Positions 22,368 to 30,327 are shown, counted from the stretch's first letter. The stretch is 32,207 nt of DNA from UBA1740 sp045587025 (GCA_045587025.1 JAZNBK010000016.1:1-32207); one strand, 5' to 3'. The notes: generated from the sequence alone by a model not told the origin. Translations and numbers: made by a program.

Positions 22368-22589
22368 ATGTTAAAATTCAAGAAGAAAAAAATCGACACG
22401 GAAAACTGCTGCGCTTATTGTGAATATGCAGAATTTACAGAAGATGAAGATGTTTTGATCTGCAAAAAAAGAGGCAAGGTGGAAGCGAGCTCTACCTGTC
22501 GCAAATTCACCTACGACCTTTTAAAAAGAAAGCCGAGAGTGATGATGGAAATACCGACGATAGATCCGCAGGCGCTTGGTCTCGATTAA
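22368..22589 (+). CDS. Small Cys-containing conserved protein
   Basis: 73 residues with a basic start (MLKFKKKK). The Cys at positions 14, 15, 18, 32 and 44 (CCAYCEYA, LICKK, TCRKF) would suit a single zinc site. The C-terminus ends in a Pro-rich stretch (EIPTIDPQALGLD). I know similar short proteins in Clostridia only as uncharacterised. It follows ylbJ by 24 bp and so probably shares its transcript. The ribosome-binding site is GGAG. Confidence 0.75.
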   Translation: MLKFKKKKIDTENCCAYCEYAEFTEDEDVLICKKRGKVEASSTCRKFTYDLLKRKPRVMMEIPTIDPQALGLD

Positions 22590-22591
22590 TT

Positions 22592-22645
22592 TTATTACTA
22601 ACGCATTTTTCGTAATAATTAAGTAAATAATGCCTTTGAAGGCAT
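22592..22645 (+). other. Two small hairpins upstream of deoD
   Basis: TTATTAC (22592-22598) / GTAATAA (22612-22618), then ATGCCT (22630-22635) / AGGCAT (22640-22645). Neither is followed by a convincing T-run and no SigA promoter is evident, so the deo genes may be read from upstream or from a non-consensus promoter. Confidence 0.35.
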
Positions 22646-22670
22646 AAAAAAGTTAAAGGGGGATATACTG

Positions 22671-23402
22671 ATGTCAAACAAAAACCACACTCCTCACATA
22701 AACGCCGATTTGGGCGATTTCGCAAAAACCGTACTTATGCCCGGAGATCCGTTACGCTCTCAATTTATTGCAGAAAATTTCCTTACCGACGCAAAGCTTG
22801 TCAACAACGTAAGAGGAGTTCAGGGATATACCGGCTATTACAAGGGAAAAAGAGTTTCCGTTATGGCGAGCGGTATGGGTATTCCTTCAATAGCGATTTA
22901 TTCCTACGAGCTTTTTAACTTTTTCGGCGTAGACAATATTATACGTGTCGGCTCTGCGGGGGCTATAAGCGCCGATATAAAGATAGGAGATATAATAATC
23001 GGCATGGGAGCTTCTACTAATTCTAATTACCTGAAGCATTTTAATTTTCCAGGTGATTTTTCGGCTATTGCAAGCTACGATTTAATGAATGAAGCGATAA
23101 AGCAATGCGAAACCTTGGGGGTAAGATATCACGTCGGAAATTTGTTCTCGTCAGACGTTTTCTATGACGAGGATAATGACGTCAATATAAACCGAGCAAA
23201 AATGGGCATTCTGGCAATAGAAATGGAAGCGGCGGGCTTATATGCAAACGCAGCGAGAGCCAAGAAAAACGCACTCGCTATTTGTACCGTATCGGATAAT
23301 ATTATCACGCAGGAAGCAACCACGGCAGAAGAAAGACAAACCAAATTTACTGATATGATGAAAATAGCATTGGAAACGGCAATTTCATTTGAGGAAAAAT
23401 AA
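22671..23402 (+). CDS. deoD: Purine-nucleoside phosphorylase, DeoD type
   Basis: 243 residues of the hexameric PNP/UDP family. Motifs: MPGDPLRSQFIA (phosphate site, about 23-34), GYTGYYKG, the ASGMGIPS loop, the EMEAAGLY segment (about 184-191) that binds the ribose, and SDNI carrying the base-site Asp (about 209). It splits purine (deoxy)nucleosides with phosphate into base and (deoxy)ribose-1-phosphate. GGGGGAT precedes the ATG. The stop codon overlaps the deoB start by one base (TAATG), so the two are translationally coupled. Confidence 0.95.
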   Translation: MSNKNHTPHINADLGDFAKTVLMPGDPLRSQFIAENFLTDAKLVNNVRGVQGYTGYYKGKRVSVMASGMGIPSIAIYSYELFNFFGVDNIIRVGSAGAISADIKIGDIIIGMGASTNSNYLKHFNFPGDFSAIASYDLMNEAIKQCETLGVRYHVGNLFSSDVFYDEDNDVNINRAKMGILAIEMEAAGLYANAARAKKNALAICTVSDNIITQEATTAEERQTKFTDMMKIALETAISFEEK

Positions 23403-24550
23403 TGAAAAGAATTTTTTTGATAGTGTTAGACAGCTTGGGCATTGGCGCGCTCCCCGATTCCGAAAAGTTCGGGGATATAGACGTTAATACCCTTTTTGCC
23501 ATTTCAAAGTCGAAATATTTTTCTGCGCCTAATTTATGCAGTTTGGGGTTGGGAAATATCGACGGCGTATCCTTTTTAAACAAGACAGATAACTTTAAGG
23601 GTATAATCGCAAGGTTAGAAGAAATTTCTAACGGAAAGGATACCACGATAGGACATTGGGAGATAGCAGGCGTTATTTCTCCAAAACCCCTACCAACGTA
23701 CAAAAACGGCTTTCCATCGGAAATTATCGAAAAATTGAAGGCGGCGACAGGCAGAGGCATCCTTTGCAACCTGCCGTATTCGGGCACAGAGGTAATAAAA
23801 AAATACGGCAAAGAGCATATAGAAACAGGAGATTTAATAGTTTATACCTCGGCAGATAGTGTTTTGCAGATAGCAGCGCATGAAGACATCGTCCCACTCG
23901 AAGAGCTATACGAATATTGTCGCTCTGCTCGAAGTATTATGAGCGGAGAGCACGCGGTAGGAAGAATAATCGCTCGTCCCTTCATTACTAAAAACAATGA
24001 ATTTGTCCGCACGGCGAACAGAAAAGATTTCTCGCTAGAACCGCCGAAGGAAACGGTTTTGGATTGCTTAGCTAAAAACGGATACGATGTCATAAGCGTC
24101 GGAAAAATCTTTGATATCTTTTCAGGAAAAGGCATCACCGAAGCAATTGCTTCGCACGGCAATACAGAAGGAATGGAGCTTTCTCTTGAATTGTCAAAAA
24201 GAGATTTTGAGGGGCTTGCTTTTATCAATTTGGTAGATTTTGATATGATTTACGGTCATAGAAACGACGTTGACGGATACGCCAAGGCGCTCGCTGAGTT
24301 CGATATTTGGCTACCGAAGCTTATTAATAACCTCAGAGACGATGATACTCTTATAATTACCGCAGATCACGGATGCGATCCGTCGGATATAAGCACAGAC
24401 CACACGAGAGAATACGTCCCGTTAATTATATACGGTAAAAATATACAACCAAAAAATTGCGGCACGCTAAAATCGCTCTCCTGCGTTTCAAGCACTATTG
24501 CTAAAATTTTTGGTATTCCCTATCACACCACAGGACTTTCCCTTTTATAA
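23402..24550 (+). CDS. deoB: Phosphopentomutase
   Basis: 382 residues of the alkaline-phosphatase-like metalloenzyme family. The N-terminal metal motif LDSLGIGALPDS has Asp10. Other conserved parts are GKDTTIGHWE (the phosphorylated Thr region, about 79-88) and TADHGCDPSD with a following TDHTREYVP (about 320-340) for the Mn ions. It converts (deoxy)ribose-1-phosphate to the 5-phosphate, linking the products of deoD and the pyrimidine phosphorylase to central metabolism. It lies 18 bp before the next gene. Confidence 0.96.
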   Translation: MKRIFLIVLDSLGIGALPDSEKFGDIDVNTLFAISKSKYFSAPNLCSLGLGNIDGVSFLNKTDNFKGIIARLEEISNGKDTTIGHWEIAGVISPKPLPTYKNGFPSEIIEKLKAATGRGILCNLPYSGTEVIKKYGKEHIETGDLIVYTSADSVLQIAAHEDIVPLEELYEYCRSARSIMSGEHAVGRIIARPFITKNNEFVRTANRKDFSLEPPKETVLDCLAKNGYDVISVGKIFDIFSGKGITEAIASHGNTEGMELSLELSKRDFEGLAFINLVDFDMIYGHRNDVDGYAKALAEFDIWLPKLINNLRDDDTLIITADHGCDPSDISTDHTREYVPLIIYGKNIQPKNCGTLKSLSCVSSTIAKIFGIPYHTTGLSLL

Positions 24551-24568
24551 CACATATGAGGTTGCCTT

Positions 24569-25867
24569 ATGAGAATGTATGATATTATTACAAAAAAGAA
24601 AAACAAGCTTTCTCTTTCCAAAGAGGAAATTGAATTTTTCATAAACGGTTATATGGACAATTCTATCCCCGACTATCAGGCGTCGGCTTTAATGATGGCA
24701 ATATGCTTTAACGGAATGGACGACGACGAAACGGTCTATTTAACCGAGAGTATGCTCAATTCGGGTGAAAAGCTCGACCTTTCCTTATTCGGCGACATTT
24801 CGGTCGACAAGCATAGCACAGGTGGCGTGGGAGATAAAACTACGCTGATTATCGCGCCTATCGTCGCCGCTTTGGGCGGAAAGGTAGCAAAAATGTCGGG
24901 ACGGGGGCTCGGTCATACGGGCGGTACTATCGACAAGCTTGAGTCAATCTCGGGATTTAAAACCTCTCTTGAAATGGCTGATTTTCTTTCACAGGTAGAT
25001 AAAATAGGGCTTGCCGTTATCGGTCAGACCGCAAATCTTGCGCCTGCGGACAAAAAGCTATATGCTCTTCGAGACGTGACGGCGACTGTCGACAGTATGC
25101 CCTTAATTGCCTCGAGTATTATGAGCAAAAAGCTCGCCTCCGGCTCTCATTCTATACTTCTCGACGTAAAGGTAGGCAGCGGGGCTTTTATGACATGCGA
25201 AAAAGATGCAGAAAAGCTCGCCGAGATTATGATTTCGATTGGTAAGAAAATGGGCAGAAACGTCGCTGCAATGCTATCTAATATGGACGTTCCTCTCGGA
25301 AGATTTGTCGGAAATTCACTCGAGGTATATGAGGCAATATCGGTTTTATCAGGTGGCGGAAACGATGACATAAGAACTATATGCATCGAGCTCTCCTCAA
25401 AAATGGTATCAATGTCCTGTGGGTACGATATCGACAGAGCGAAGGCGCTCGTTATAGAGGCAATAGAAAACGGCACGGCTTTAAACAAATTCAAGGAATG
25501 GGTGATTGCTCAGGGAGCAGATGCCGAAAAAATCAAGGAAAACGACTTTCTGCCAAAAGCAAAACACAAGCTTCCCGTATTGGCGACAGAAAGCGGTTAT
25601 ATCAAGAGTATGGATACTCAGAAAATCGGTGTTTGCGCCTGCATGACGGGCGCAGGCAGAGAAAGCAAGGATGATATAATAGATCTAAGCGCCGGATTGG
25701 AAATTTTACACAAAACAGGAGATTATATCAAGGCAGGAGAAGAAATTGCCTTTATATATACTAACAAATTATCGGACGTAGAAAAAATCAAGGACCTCTA
25801 TATTTCTTCGCTTGTGCTATCTGCCGAGGAAATCGAACGTCCTACGCTAATATACAAAATTATATAA
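24569..25867 (+). CDS. pdp: Pyrimidine-nucleoside phosphorylase
   Basis: 432 residues. The family signature KHSTGGVGDKTT (about 82-93) and the SGRGLGHTGGTIDKLES stretch (about 110-126) are present; the C-terminal barrel-like domain is complete (GAGRESKDDIIDLSAG). It phosphorolyses uridine, thymidine and deoxyuridine. Firmicutes enzymes of this length and context are usually Pdp (broad specificity), and DeoA is the close alternative. It is the third gene of the deo operon and ends in the unusual terminator at 25871-25978. Confidence 0.94.
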   Translation: MRMYDIITKKKNKLSLSKEEIEFFINGYMDNSIPDYQASALMMAICFNGMDDDETVYLTESMLNSGEKLDLSLFGDISVDKHSTGGVGDKTTLIIAPIVAALGGKVAKMSGRGLGHTGGTIDKLESISGFKTSLEMADFLSQVDKIGLAVIGQTANLAPADKKLYALRDVTATVDSMPLIASSIMSKKLASGSHSILLDVKVGSGAFMTCEKDAEKLAEIMISIGKKMGRNVAAMLSNMDVPLGRFVGNSLEVYEAISVLSGGGNDDIRTICIELSSKMVSMSCGYDIDRAKALVIEAIENGTALNKFKEWVIAQGADAEKIKENDFLPKAKHKLPVLATESGYIKSMDTQKIGVCACMTGAGRESKDDIIDLSAGLEILHKTGDYIKAGEEIAFIYTNKLSDVEKIKDLYISSLVLSAEEIERPTLIYKII

Positions 25868-25870
25868 AAC

Positions 25871-25978
25871 AAAAAAAGAGAGAGCTTCTGAAGTGAACCC
25901 AAAATGATATGCACCCCAAAAGTTAGACACTTTTGGAGGTGCATATCACTTCGCTTCTGCGTTACTCTCTCTTTTATT
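25871..25978. terminator. Bidirectional terminator interrupted by a palindromic insert
   Basis: The outer stem GAGAGAG (25878-25884) / CTCTCTC (25965-25971), extended by A-T pairs, is flanked by A- and T-runs and separates the convergent pdp and COG0523 genes. About 80 bp lie between the arms, mostly a long palindrome of IS3-like sequence. Confidence 0.65.
25891..25952. mobile_element. IS3-like palindromic relic or MITE inside the terminator
   Basis: GATATGCACC-CC-AAAAGT (25906-25923) pairs with ACTTTTGG-A-GGTGCATATC (25929-25947), leaving a 5-nt loop. The left half reads TGATATGCACCCCAAAAGTTAG, with ACA following, the form of an IS3-family terminal inverted repeat; the right half is its mirror. 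It thus looks like two IS ends joined with the transposase deleted. The 7-bp direct repeats GCTTCTG (25884-25890 and 25953-25959) flank it, which may be a target duplication, although IS3 elements usually give 3-5 bp. Confidence 0.5.
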
Positions 25979-25986
25979 TTAACGAT

Positions 25987-26931
25987 TTAAAAGGTCGCCA
26001 CCTCTTGCGCGGGGGGCTCTGCCTTTTCGATGCTTATAACGTCAAGAACAGGACCTTCCGAACCGTATAGTGCGTGCTTTTTTATCATTATTTTTGCCGT
26101 TACGGTCGCCCAATCTCTCGTCTTGTATTTTGAAGAGTCCTTGCTTAACGCAACCATTCCGCGATAGGAAATATCGTCCGCGCAGCAGACCATAACGTGT
26201 CTTCCTATTACGAAAGCATTTTTTTCCAATCTCTCGTCTTTTGCGATAATTCCTTTGAAAATAACGGTTTTCCCGTCATATTTTTTGAAATCCTCGACCA
26301 TATCACGATAAAATATAGCGTAATCCTCATCCTTTATCTCGATTTGCTTTGCGCTTATGTCGAATGGAAGGGGATCTTCTATATCATCAAACTCAATTCT
26401 TCCGTCCGGATATTCGTAAGCTATATTGACGTTACGACTGACGGCTCTTGCGATTTTATGATAGTCGAGCTTTTCATAGGAGTCGGAGAAACGGTTAAAT
26501 ATAACCATTTCGCAGCCCTGAAGCTTGTCTACCACAAGCGCGCGCATATTCGAGTTGTAGTTCATGAAGGTAGTAGCGTCTGCGAGCATAATCTCCTGAT
26601 ATACAACCCAACCGTTTGGCATTGCGTTATAAAAATCGTCAATCTTCCACATCCCGTTATATTCGACCATAATGCGTTTTGCATTCGTCTTTCTTTGAAG
26701 GGCTGAAAGCTTATCGGGATTTATCTGTTCCTTTCTGCTGATAGTTTCAATAAACAAATTTTTCCCGTCATTACTGCAAGCAAAGGGATCAATTTCCTCT
26801 ATTCCCTCTTCGCAAAGAATGATTAAAGTATTTTCTCCCGAATTGAACGTTTTATCCGACAAGGTTTCTTGAATCAATCTCGTTTTTCCCGCTTCAAGAA
26901 ATCCCGTAAAAAGATATACAGGTGTTTCCAT
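25987..26931 (-). CDS. COG0523-like P-loop protein fused to a YcgQ-type C-terminal domain
   Basis: 314 residues. The N-terminal part (1-185) is a CobW/COG0523-type P-loop domain: Walker A GFLEAGKT (10-17) and EYNG (90-93) in place of the usual E-P/S-S-G. The G4 site reads NRFSD (146-150) rather than NKxD. The Cys motif of metallochaperones (GCxCC) is missing. The C-terminal part (about 218-305) has KYDGKTVIFKG, FVIGRHVMVCCADD (Cys249-Cys250), W274 and a final DVISIEKAE strand, matching the C-terminal domain of YcgQ (DUF1980), the partner of the YcgR permease. It lies 11 bp after the second COG0523 gene, in one operon. A metal-handling role is inference; GTPase activity is uncertain. Confidence 0.8.
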   Translation of the reverse strand: METPVYLFTGFLEAGKTRLIQETLSDKTFNSGENTLIILCEEGIEEIDPFACSNDGKNLFIETISRKEQINPDKLSALQRKTNAKRIMVEYNGMWKIDDFYNAMPNGWVVYQEIMLADATTFMNYNSNMRALVVDKLQGCEMVIFNRFSDSYEKLDYHKIARAVSRNVNIAYEYPDGRIEFDDIEDPLPFDISAKQIEIKDEDYAIFYRDMVEDFKKYDGKTVIFKGIIAKDERLEKNAFVIGRHVMVCCADDISYRGMVALSKDSSKYKTRDWATVTAKIMIKKHALYGSEGPVLDVISIEKAEPPAQEVATF

Positions 26932-26942
26932 TTTATCCCTCT

Positions 26943-27908
26943 TTAAACATTAAATAATTCTGCGATTTTCTTCTCGTCAATTTTAGAACCGATTACGCAA
27001 ACTCTTCCGATAACCTCGGGTCTTCCTGTTCTTATATCCGTTTCGTTCGGAATATAGTCGAAGTATATCCACTCGCCGTTTTCTTGAGGAAGAATTCCTT
27101 TCGCTCTTAAAACTACACCGTATTCGTTTGAAGAAAGTGCGTCAAGGATAGCTTTAATTTGTTCTGCCGAGAATTTTTTGCTTGTTTCACAGCCCCAGCT
27201 TGTGAATACGTCTTCAGCGTGGTGGTGATGCTCGTGACAATCGCATCCCTCGCCGTGATGATGGTGATGCTCGTGAAGCTCTCTTTCAAGCTCACTCAAC
27301 TCTTCCGATATGCTCTTTCCGTTTTCCATTGCGGATAATATCGTTTTTCCGTCTATTTCGTCCCAAGCGGTAGTAATTATTTTAGCATCTGCGTTATGCT
27401 CGCGGAGCAAGCCGATACAGCTTTCGATTTTTTCACTCGATACGTTTTCCGAATGACTCAGAATAATTGAGCTTGCATTTGATATCTGGTCATTGAAAAA
27501 CTCACCGAAGTTTTTCATATACATTTTGCACTTATTAACATCAACGACAGTCGCACGAGCGTTCAAGACAATTTCGTCCGAACCAATATTTTCAATTGCC
27601 TTTACTACGTCACTTAATTTTCCGACGCCTGACGGCTCTATAAGAATCCTCTGGGGGTGGAATTCATCCAAAACCTTTTTAAGCGCCTCGCTGAAATCTC
27701 CGACAAGACTACAGCAAATACATCCCGAATTCATCTCGGTAATCTCTATTCCCGCATCCTTCAGGAATGCGCCGTCAATTCCAATTTCTCCAAATTCGTT
27801 TTCAATTAAAACTACCTTTTCGGCATTATACGCTTCCTTTAGCAGTTTTTTTATTAAGGTCGTCTTTCCTGCGCCTAAAAATCCTGAAAAAACATCTATT
27901 TTTGTCAT
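26943..27908 (-). CDS. COG0523 (CobW-like) metal-handling GTPase family protein
   Basis: 321 residues. Walker A GFLGAGKT (9-16), the metal-binding GCICC (62-66), EPSG (91-94), and a His/Cys-rich linker (212-230) with 12 His before a CobW C-terminal domain (about 235-321, GVVLRAKGILP). COG0523 proteins deliver zinc or other metals to client enzymes, using GTP. The guanine-recognition NKxD is replaced by SHSE (151-154), so nucleotide specificity may differ. A consensus SigA promoter (27946-27974) lies upstream. I find only half of a Zur-like site nearby. The gene is followed after 11 bp by the fused COG0523/YcgQ-like gene. The metal (Zn, Co or Ni) cannot be told. Confidence 0.88.
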   Translation of the reverse strand: MTKIDVFSGFLGAGKTTLIKKLLKEAYNAEKVVLIENEFGEIGIDGAFLKDAGIEITEMNSGCICCSLVGDFSEALKKVLDEFHPQRILIEPSGVGKLSDVVKAIENIGSDEIVLNARATVVDVNKCKMYMKNFGEFFNDQISNASSIILSHSENVSSEKIESCIGLLREHNADAKIITTAWDEIDGKTILSAMENGKSISEELSELERELHEHHHHHGEGCDCHEHHHHAEDVFTSWGCETSKKFSAEQIKAILDALSSNEYGVVLRAKGILPQENGEWIYFDYIPNETDIRTGRPEVIGRVCVIGSKIDEKKIAELFNV

Positions 27909-27945
27909 TCTTTACACTTCCCTCGTAATATGATATCACTGAAAT

Positions 27946-27974
27946 ATTATACTATAAACAGGACGGTATGTCAA
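27946..27974 (-). promoter_or_regulatory. SigA-type promoter of the COG0523 operon
   Basis: On the minus strand TTGACA (27974-27969), 17-bp spacer, TATAAT (27951-27946): exact consensus, 37 bp before the start codon. Confidence 0.85.
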
Positions 27975-28097
27975 CAATTTGCAGCTTCATTTTTTAAAAT
28001 GAGCCATATATTGCCCCCGAAAAATCGTCGGCTACTCTTTATAATAAAAATAATTGCTTTTTTCTGCTATTTTTCTTGATTTTTTTGTTTTTAACTA

Positions 28098-28126
28098 TTG
28101 ACTTTTAAGGTTAATTTTAGTATAAT
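28098..28126 (+). promoter_or_regulatory. SigA-type promoter of the nagB-like operon
   Basis: TTGACT (28098-28103), 17-bp spacer, TATAAT (28121-28126). The leader of about 108 nt contains a perfect 7-bp hairpin TTCGCTT / AAGCGAA at 28150-28168. Confidence 0.8.
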
Positions 28127-28241
28127 TTATTCGATAGATTTTGTCCTTTTTCGCTTCGCAAAAGCGAAGATAAAGAGGATATCAAGACAATACATTTTTT
28201 GTCGTCTAATTATTTTTCATTTAATATGGAGGAAATTTTTC

Positions 28242-28982
28242 ATGGAAGTAAGAATTTGTAAAACAAGCAAAGACTTGGGCGCAAGCGCTGCAAAATACGT
28301 GGCTCAGCGCTTGAACTCCCTTATTGCAGAAAAGGGACACGCACGCTTGGTGCTTTCTACAGGAGCATCTCAGTTTGATACTCTTGACGCACTCACCCGT
28401 GAAAACGTAAATTGGAGCGCAGTTGATATGTTCCACCTTGATGAGTACGTTGGTTTGCCCATCACTCATATGGCAAGTTTCCGCAAATATTTGCAGGAGC
28501 GTTTCGTAGATAAGCTTCCTTGCAAGCTTCGTTCTGTAAACTATGTTGACGGAACTCCCGAGGGCATTGCAGCGCTCACAAAGAAGCTGCGCGAGGACGT
28601 TATTGATATCGGCTTGATCGGTATCGGTGAAAACACTCATATCGCATTTAATGACCCGCCCGCTGACTTCAATACAAAGGAAGCGTATATCGTAGTTAAC
28701 CTCGACGAAAAGTGCAAAGGTCAGCAGATGGGAGAGGGCTGGTTCGCTACAATTGACGACGTTCCGAAGCAGGCCGTTTCTATGACTACATACCAGATCA
28801 TGCAGTGCGAGGAAATCGTTTCTTGCGTTCCTTACGCTGTTAAGGCAGATGCAATTGCAAAGACCTTGAAGACCGAAGAGACAACTCCTAACGTTCCTTC
28901 TACCCTTTTGAAAGAACATCCCAACTTCATTCTTTATGCAGATGCTGACTCCGCAAAGGAAGTTATAAATTTCAATTTCTAA
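28242..28982 (+). CDS. Glucosamine-6-phosphate deaminase-like protein (NagB family)
   Basis: 246 residues from the ATG behind GGAGG (28229-28233); the frame is open further upstream, but only through the leader. NagB/PGL fold: LSTGASQFDTLDAL phosphate loop (38-51), DEYVGL (68-73), and IGENTHIAFNDPPADF (about 128-143). In E. coli NagB the last motif is NDGHIAFNEP, with catalytic Asp141, His143 and Glu148. Here these positions are Asn131, His133 and Asp138, so the acid-base set is altered. It may be a deaminase/isomerase for another amino sugar phosphate or a lactonase-like enzyme. The dehydrogenase gene follows after 30 bp. Arg codons are largely CGC/CGT, unlike most of the window. Confidence 0.82.
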   Translation: MEVRICKTSKDLGASAAKYVAQRLNSLIAEKGHARLVLSTGASQFDTLDALTRENVNWSAVDMFHLDEYVGLPITHMASFRKYLQERFVDKLPCKLRSVNYVDGTPEGIAALTKKLREDVIDIGLIGIGENTHIAFNDPPADFNTKEAYIVVNLDEKCKGQQMGEGWFATIDDVPKQAVSMTTYQIMQCEEIVSCVPYAVKADAIAKTLKTEETTPNVPSTLLKEHPNFILYADADSAKEVINFNF

Positions 28983-29012
28983 TTCAAATTATAAATAACA
29001 AGGAGAATTATT

Positions 29013-30239
29013 ATGAGTAAGAAAAAAGTTGTCCTTATTGGCACAGGTAGTAGAGGTACTCGTGCTTACGTCAAACCTCTCACAAGCGAAAAATACAAAG
29101 ATTATGTCGAATTCTGCGGTGTTTGCGACCAGGTAAGGGAACGCGCAGAGTTGTGCAGCTCTGAGTATGGCAACATTCCTGTTTTTGACGATTTTGACAC
29201 AATGCTCGATACCGTTCATCCCGACTACGTAATAGTTACGACGATGGACTCCAATCATCACGAATACGTAATTAACGCGCTCGAAAAGGGATATGACGTT
29301 ATTACCGAAAAGCCCCTCACGAACACTCGTAAAAAGGCATTGGAAATTATGGAAGCTGAAAAACGCACAGGCCACACTGTAAACGTTATTTTTAATCTTC
29401 GCTTCCAAAAGCCGCTCAGCGATATTAAACAGTTGCTTGTTGACGGCGTAATCGGTGATATTACTCATATTGATTTCACATGGCTGCTTAACCGTAGACA
29501 CGGCGCAGACTATTTCCGCCGTTGGCACCGTTACATCGACAATACCACAAGTCTTTTGGTACATAAGTCTACTCACCACTTTGACGGTGTTAACTGGATC
29601 ACAGGCAAAAAGCCGGTTTCTGTTTTTGCTCGCGGAACTCTTGAATTCTACGGTAAGAACGGTCCTTACAGAGGCGAGTGCTGCCACACCTGTGAGCATG
29701 CAAGCGAGTGTCCTCTCTATTTCGACGTTACTAAGGATCCCTTCAATAAGAAGTATTATCTCGATTTGGAAGAATTTTCAGGATATCACCGTGACGGCTG
29801 CTTATTTGCAGAGGATATAAACATATTCGACCGCATGGCTCTTAACGTTTTGTTTGAAGATGGCGCAACGATGAACTATGATCTCGTAGCTTATAGCCCT
29901 GATGAAGGTTTCCGTATGTCCTTGATGGGCACGAAGGGCCGTCTTGAATATGAACAGTACACCTCCGGTCCTCGCGCTGGAGCACCTCTCGAAATCAAGA
30001 TAATTGACCTTGAGGACAAGGAGACCGTTATTGAAACAGCTTCGTGGGATCCGAACGACTCACACGGCGGTTCAGACGGACTTATGCTTGAAAAGCTCTT
30101 TGGTCTTTCAGACGATCCTGACACTCTCGGAAGACTTGCAAACAGCTATGCAGGATATCTTTCACTTGCTGTTGGCGACATGGCAGTTCAGTCAATTCGC
30201 ACAGGCAAGGATATAAAGATAGACGAGTGCCTCGAATAA
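29013..30239 (+). CDS. Gfo/Idh/MocA family NAD(P)-dependent oxidoreductase
   Basis: 408 residues. N-terminal Rossmann fold with GTGSRG (10-15), the EKPL motif (99-102) that holds the catalytic-site Lys, and the C-terminal substrate domain with KSTHHFDGVNWITG (185-198), where the His/Asp pair acts in catalysis in this family. A Cys cluster (223, 224, 227, 233; CCHTCEHASEC) sits in an insertion that could bind a metal; related long members share it. These enzymes oxidise or reduce sugars, inositols or amino sugars, often as part of a small catabolic operon. The partner is the NagB-like gene 30 bp upstream. GGAG precedes the ATG. A strong terminator follows. The substrate cannot be read from the sequence. 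Confidence 0.88.
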   Translation: MSKKKVVLIGTGSRGTRAYVKPLTSEKYKDYVEFCGVCDQVRERAELCSSEYGNIPVFDDFDTMLDTVHPDYVIVTTMDSNHHEYVINALEKGYDVITEKPLTNTRKKALEIMEAEKRTGHTVNVIFNLRFQKPLSDIKQLLVDGVIGDITHIDFTWLLNRRHGADYFRRWHRYIDNTTSLLVHKSTHHFDGVNWITGKKPVSVFARGTLEFYGKNGPYRGECCHTCEHASECPLYFDVTKDPFNKKYYLDLEEFSGYHRDGCLFAEDINIFDRMALNVLFEDGATMNYDLVAYSPDEGFRMSLMGTKGRLEYEQYTSGPRAGAPLEIKIIDLEDKETVIETASWDPNDSHGGSDGLMLEKLFGLSDDPDTLGRLANSYAGYLSLAVGDMAVQSIRTGKDIKIDECLE

Positions 30240-30261
30240 TTTACAATATTTTACATAAACG

Positions 30262-30293
30262 AAATCGGACAAGGTTCTTCTTGTCCGATTTTT
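30262..30293 (+). terminator. Rho-independent terminator of the nagB-like operon
   Basis: Perfect 12-bp stem AAATCGGACAAG / CTTGTCCGATTT, 6-nt loop, followed by T residues; 22 bp after the stop. Confidence 0.9.
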
Positions 30294-30327
30294 GTATAGT
30301 TAAAGCGCATCGACTTTCTATAAGATA

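Larger units (their letters stand above)
27909..28241. other. 333-bp divergent intergenic region
   Basis: It holds the promoter of the COG0523 operon (27946-27974, leftward) and of the nagB-like operon (28098-28126, rightward), plus a 100-nt nagB leader with a small hairpin. The middle (about 27975-28097) is T-rich, and I see no gene or recognisable RNA in it. Confidence 0.75.

Noticed and set aside
26197..26706. Plus-strand open frame of 169 codons opposite the COG0523/YcgQ-like gene
   Set aside because: Shadow of the real gene, whose Walker A and C-terminal motifs are clear on the other strand.
27923..27929. Zur-like half site (TCGTAAT) upstream of the COG0523 operon
   Set aside because: The second half of the 7-1-7 palindrome is absent; only three of seven bases agree.
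28150..28168. Hairpin in the nagB-like leader as a riboswitch or attenuator
   Set aside because: A single 7-bp hairpin without an alternative pairing, conserved aptamer features or T-run; kept only as a note on the promoter.
28989..29699. Long minus-strand open frame opposite the dehydrogenase gene (and a similar one opposite nagB)
   Set aside because: These mirror well-conserved coding sequences and arise from codon bias, with no ribosome-binding site or recognisable motif.
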